Origin: a marine bacterium B5-7
GTDB taxonomy: Bacteria; Pseudomonadota; Gammaproteobacteria; Arenicellales; CAJQKF01
Assembly: GCA_021604525.1 (NCBI GenBank)
Contig: BQJD01000015.1
Coordinates: 18,660-82,659, forward strand
Length of the DNA stretch: 64,000 nt
Reading direction: 5' to 3'
Of this stretch, positions 63,184-64,000 are shown piece by piece (the stretch's first letter is position 1; every line of letters starts with the position of its first letter). Under the pieces are notes generated by a model that searched no databases, was not told the origin of the DNA, and worked only from the letters and a program-made list of their open reading frames with translations. The position numbers were made by a program, and so were the translations under genes.

Positions 63184-63217
63184 ATATGTTAATTATATTA
63201 ACATTTAATTAACATAT
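63184..63217. promoter_or_regulatory. 12-bp perfect AT-rich inverted repeat
   Basis: ATATGTTAATTA (63184-63195) and TAATTAACATAT (63206-63217) are perfect 12-base arms around ten bases. It lies in the 220-base gap between the divergent sulP and ribbon-helix-helix genes and probably binds a regulator. Confidence 0.65.
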
Positions 63218-63288
63218 GATGCAATAAATGAGATGTGCTGACCAAGGTGTCAGTGCTCTAATTGGGGCATTGCACAGGGAACAGAAAA

Positions 63289-63317
63289 ACATTAGCATTT
63301 AATGTTAATGCTGATGT
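63289..63317 (+). promoter_or_regulatory. Imperfect inverted repeat at the RHH gene
   Basis: ACATTAGCATT and AATGCTGATGT are 11-base arms with one mismatch around seven bases. It ends four bases before the AGGAG ribosome-binding site of the small gene, so binding here would block its expression, as in autoregulated antitoxin-like genes. Confidence 0.55.
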
Positions 63318-63332
63318 TTTAGGAGATTGCTA

Positions 63333-63512
63333 ATGGAAAAGAAGACGGCTCGTCTTACCTTGATGATTGACCCACACAAAAAACAAGCCTTCGAGAAATT
63401 ATGTGCATCCCAAGACTTGACGCCTTCGCAGGTGGTTCGTCAACTAATCCGGGACTATCTCCGCGGTCATGGAGTCGAATATGAATCGCAGACGGGAAAA
63501 GATTATGAATAA
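63333..63512 (+). CDS. Small ribbon-helix-helix (CopG-like) protein
   Basis: The 59-residue protein has a beta-strand ARLTLMIDPHKKQAFEKLC, then ASQDLTPSQVVRQLIRDYL, the RHH strand-helix-helix pattern. AGGAG lies seven bases before the ATG. It may be a regulator or an antitoxin. No toxin-like gene follows; the next sequence is a decayed TetR-type gene. Two inverted repeats precede it. Confidence 0.85.
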   Translation: MEKKTARLTLMIDPHKKQAFEKLCASQDLTPSQVVRQLIRDYLRGHGVEYESQTGKDYE

Positions 63513-63559
63513 CTGCTGGATTTTGCTGGACCTCATTCAGGGCGGAATTTTGTCTTGGA

Positions 63560-64000
63560 ACTTCATCTAATCACTTCGATAGTAAAGAAGCCTTGATACT
63601 TGAAATCACTAAAATTGACGCTGATGATTTGACGGTATTTGAATCACTGCTCGTTGATGTAAATGATCCTCTTAAGGCGATTGAGCAGTTTGTAGACGCC
63701 TGTCTTAAATAAGTAACACAACCCCTGTATGCACAATTAGCGATCGAAATTGCAGCGGAATCCATGCGCAATAAAGAAATCGCGCGGCACTTTCATTCGA
63801 ATCGTAAGAGAATAGCGAAAGCGCTTAAATATGTCTTGTCTGCAGGAATCAAAAGTAAGAAACCCGACCCGGGTATAAACCGTGATGTGGTTGCTGCACT
63901 GATTATTGATGCAATAGAAGGACTTGCCTTTTGGTCAACCTTCCAAAGCAAAAAGGTAACCAGTAAGTCAAGGAAGGCATTGCAATGGAATATACAAAAA
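63560..64000 (+). pseudogene. Decayed TetR-family regulator
   Basis: Reading from about 63560 gives SSNHFDSKEALILEITKI, which resembles the end of a TetR helix-turn-helix (YHFxSKEALLLEI), then a helical effector domain (LYAQLAIEIAAESMRNKEIARHF). An in-frame TAA at 63710-63712 interrupts it, and the DNA-binding part seems disrupted by frameshift or deletion. The frame otherwise stays open to the window edge. Without the rest I cannot exclude a sequencing or assembly error. Confidence 0.6.

Noticed and set aside
1..64000. tRNA, rRNA, CRISPR, insertion sequences, phage genes
   Set aside because: I looked for T-loop motifs, repeated spacers, transposase motifs and integrase motifs and saw none I could support.

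Overview
The window reads as a stretch of a gammaproteobacterial chromosome, free-living and probably aquatic. The best evidence is gene order. rsmI is divergent from lpoA-yraN-diaA-dolP, and mrcA is divergent from pilMNOPQ-aroK-aroB, as in enterics and pseudomonads. I see no insertion sequence, CRISPR array, tRNA or rRNA. Coding density is high, and most intergenic gaps are promoter-sized.

Left third (1-19.5 kb), catabolism. A dimethylglycine/sarcosine dehydrogenase-like flavoprotein is followed by an SdhB-type iron-sulfur subunit cut by the window edge. Next come two isochorismatase-family hydrolases (one very like YcaC) and a pirin, with a divergent LysR gene. The main catabolic locus spans 6.9-16.7 kb. 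It has a GntR regulator, a Gfo/Idh/MocA oxidoreductase and an SMP-30 lactonase facing a TctCBA transporter, then an isopropylmalate-dehydrogenase-like enzyme, a DUF1537 (OtnK-type) kinase and an OtnC-type class II aldolase. Together these suggest uptake and breakdown of a four-carbon sugar acid or its lactone to dihydroxyacetone phosphate. The divergent promoters share overlapping -35 boxes beside a perfect palindrome, a good candidate operator for the GntR protein. A small ORF, a glutamine-synthetase-like ligase and a nitrilase-family amidase follow.

Middle (19.6-31 kb), mixed. SelO and a Sel1-repeat protein precede a small accessory patch that looks AT-richer: a YefM/YoeB-type toxin-antitoxin pair with a palindromic operator, an unrecognised Cys/His/Asp-containing protein and a bacterial OGFr-domain protein. 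Then come a TrpD2/YbiB-like protein, phosphoribulokinase divergent from a CbbR-like LysR gene, a FadL-type porin, a PilT-like ATPase and another LysR gene.

Housekeeping block (31-52.7 kb). It holds rppH, heptose adenylyltransferase, dolP, diaA, yraN, lpoA, rsmI, mrcA, pilMNOPQ (PilQ unusually long), aroK, aroB, two small lipoproteins, pyrF, hemE and an SDR.

Right end (52.7-64 kb). A patatin-like protein and a GlxA-type regulator are followed by an operon of cytochrome b561, an SHP-type cytochrome c, a diheme cytochrome c, a PepSY protein and a two-component system, which looks like a regulated c-type redox module. After it come a CoA ligase/enoyl-CoA hydratase pair, a SulP transporter, a small ribbon-helix-helix protein and a decayed TetR-type gene. 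An ungapped dispersed repeat of about 109 bp occurs twice here, and two AT-rich inverted repeats precede the ribbon-helix-helix gene.
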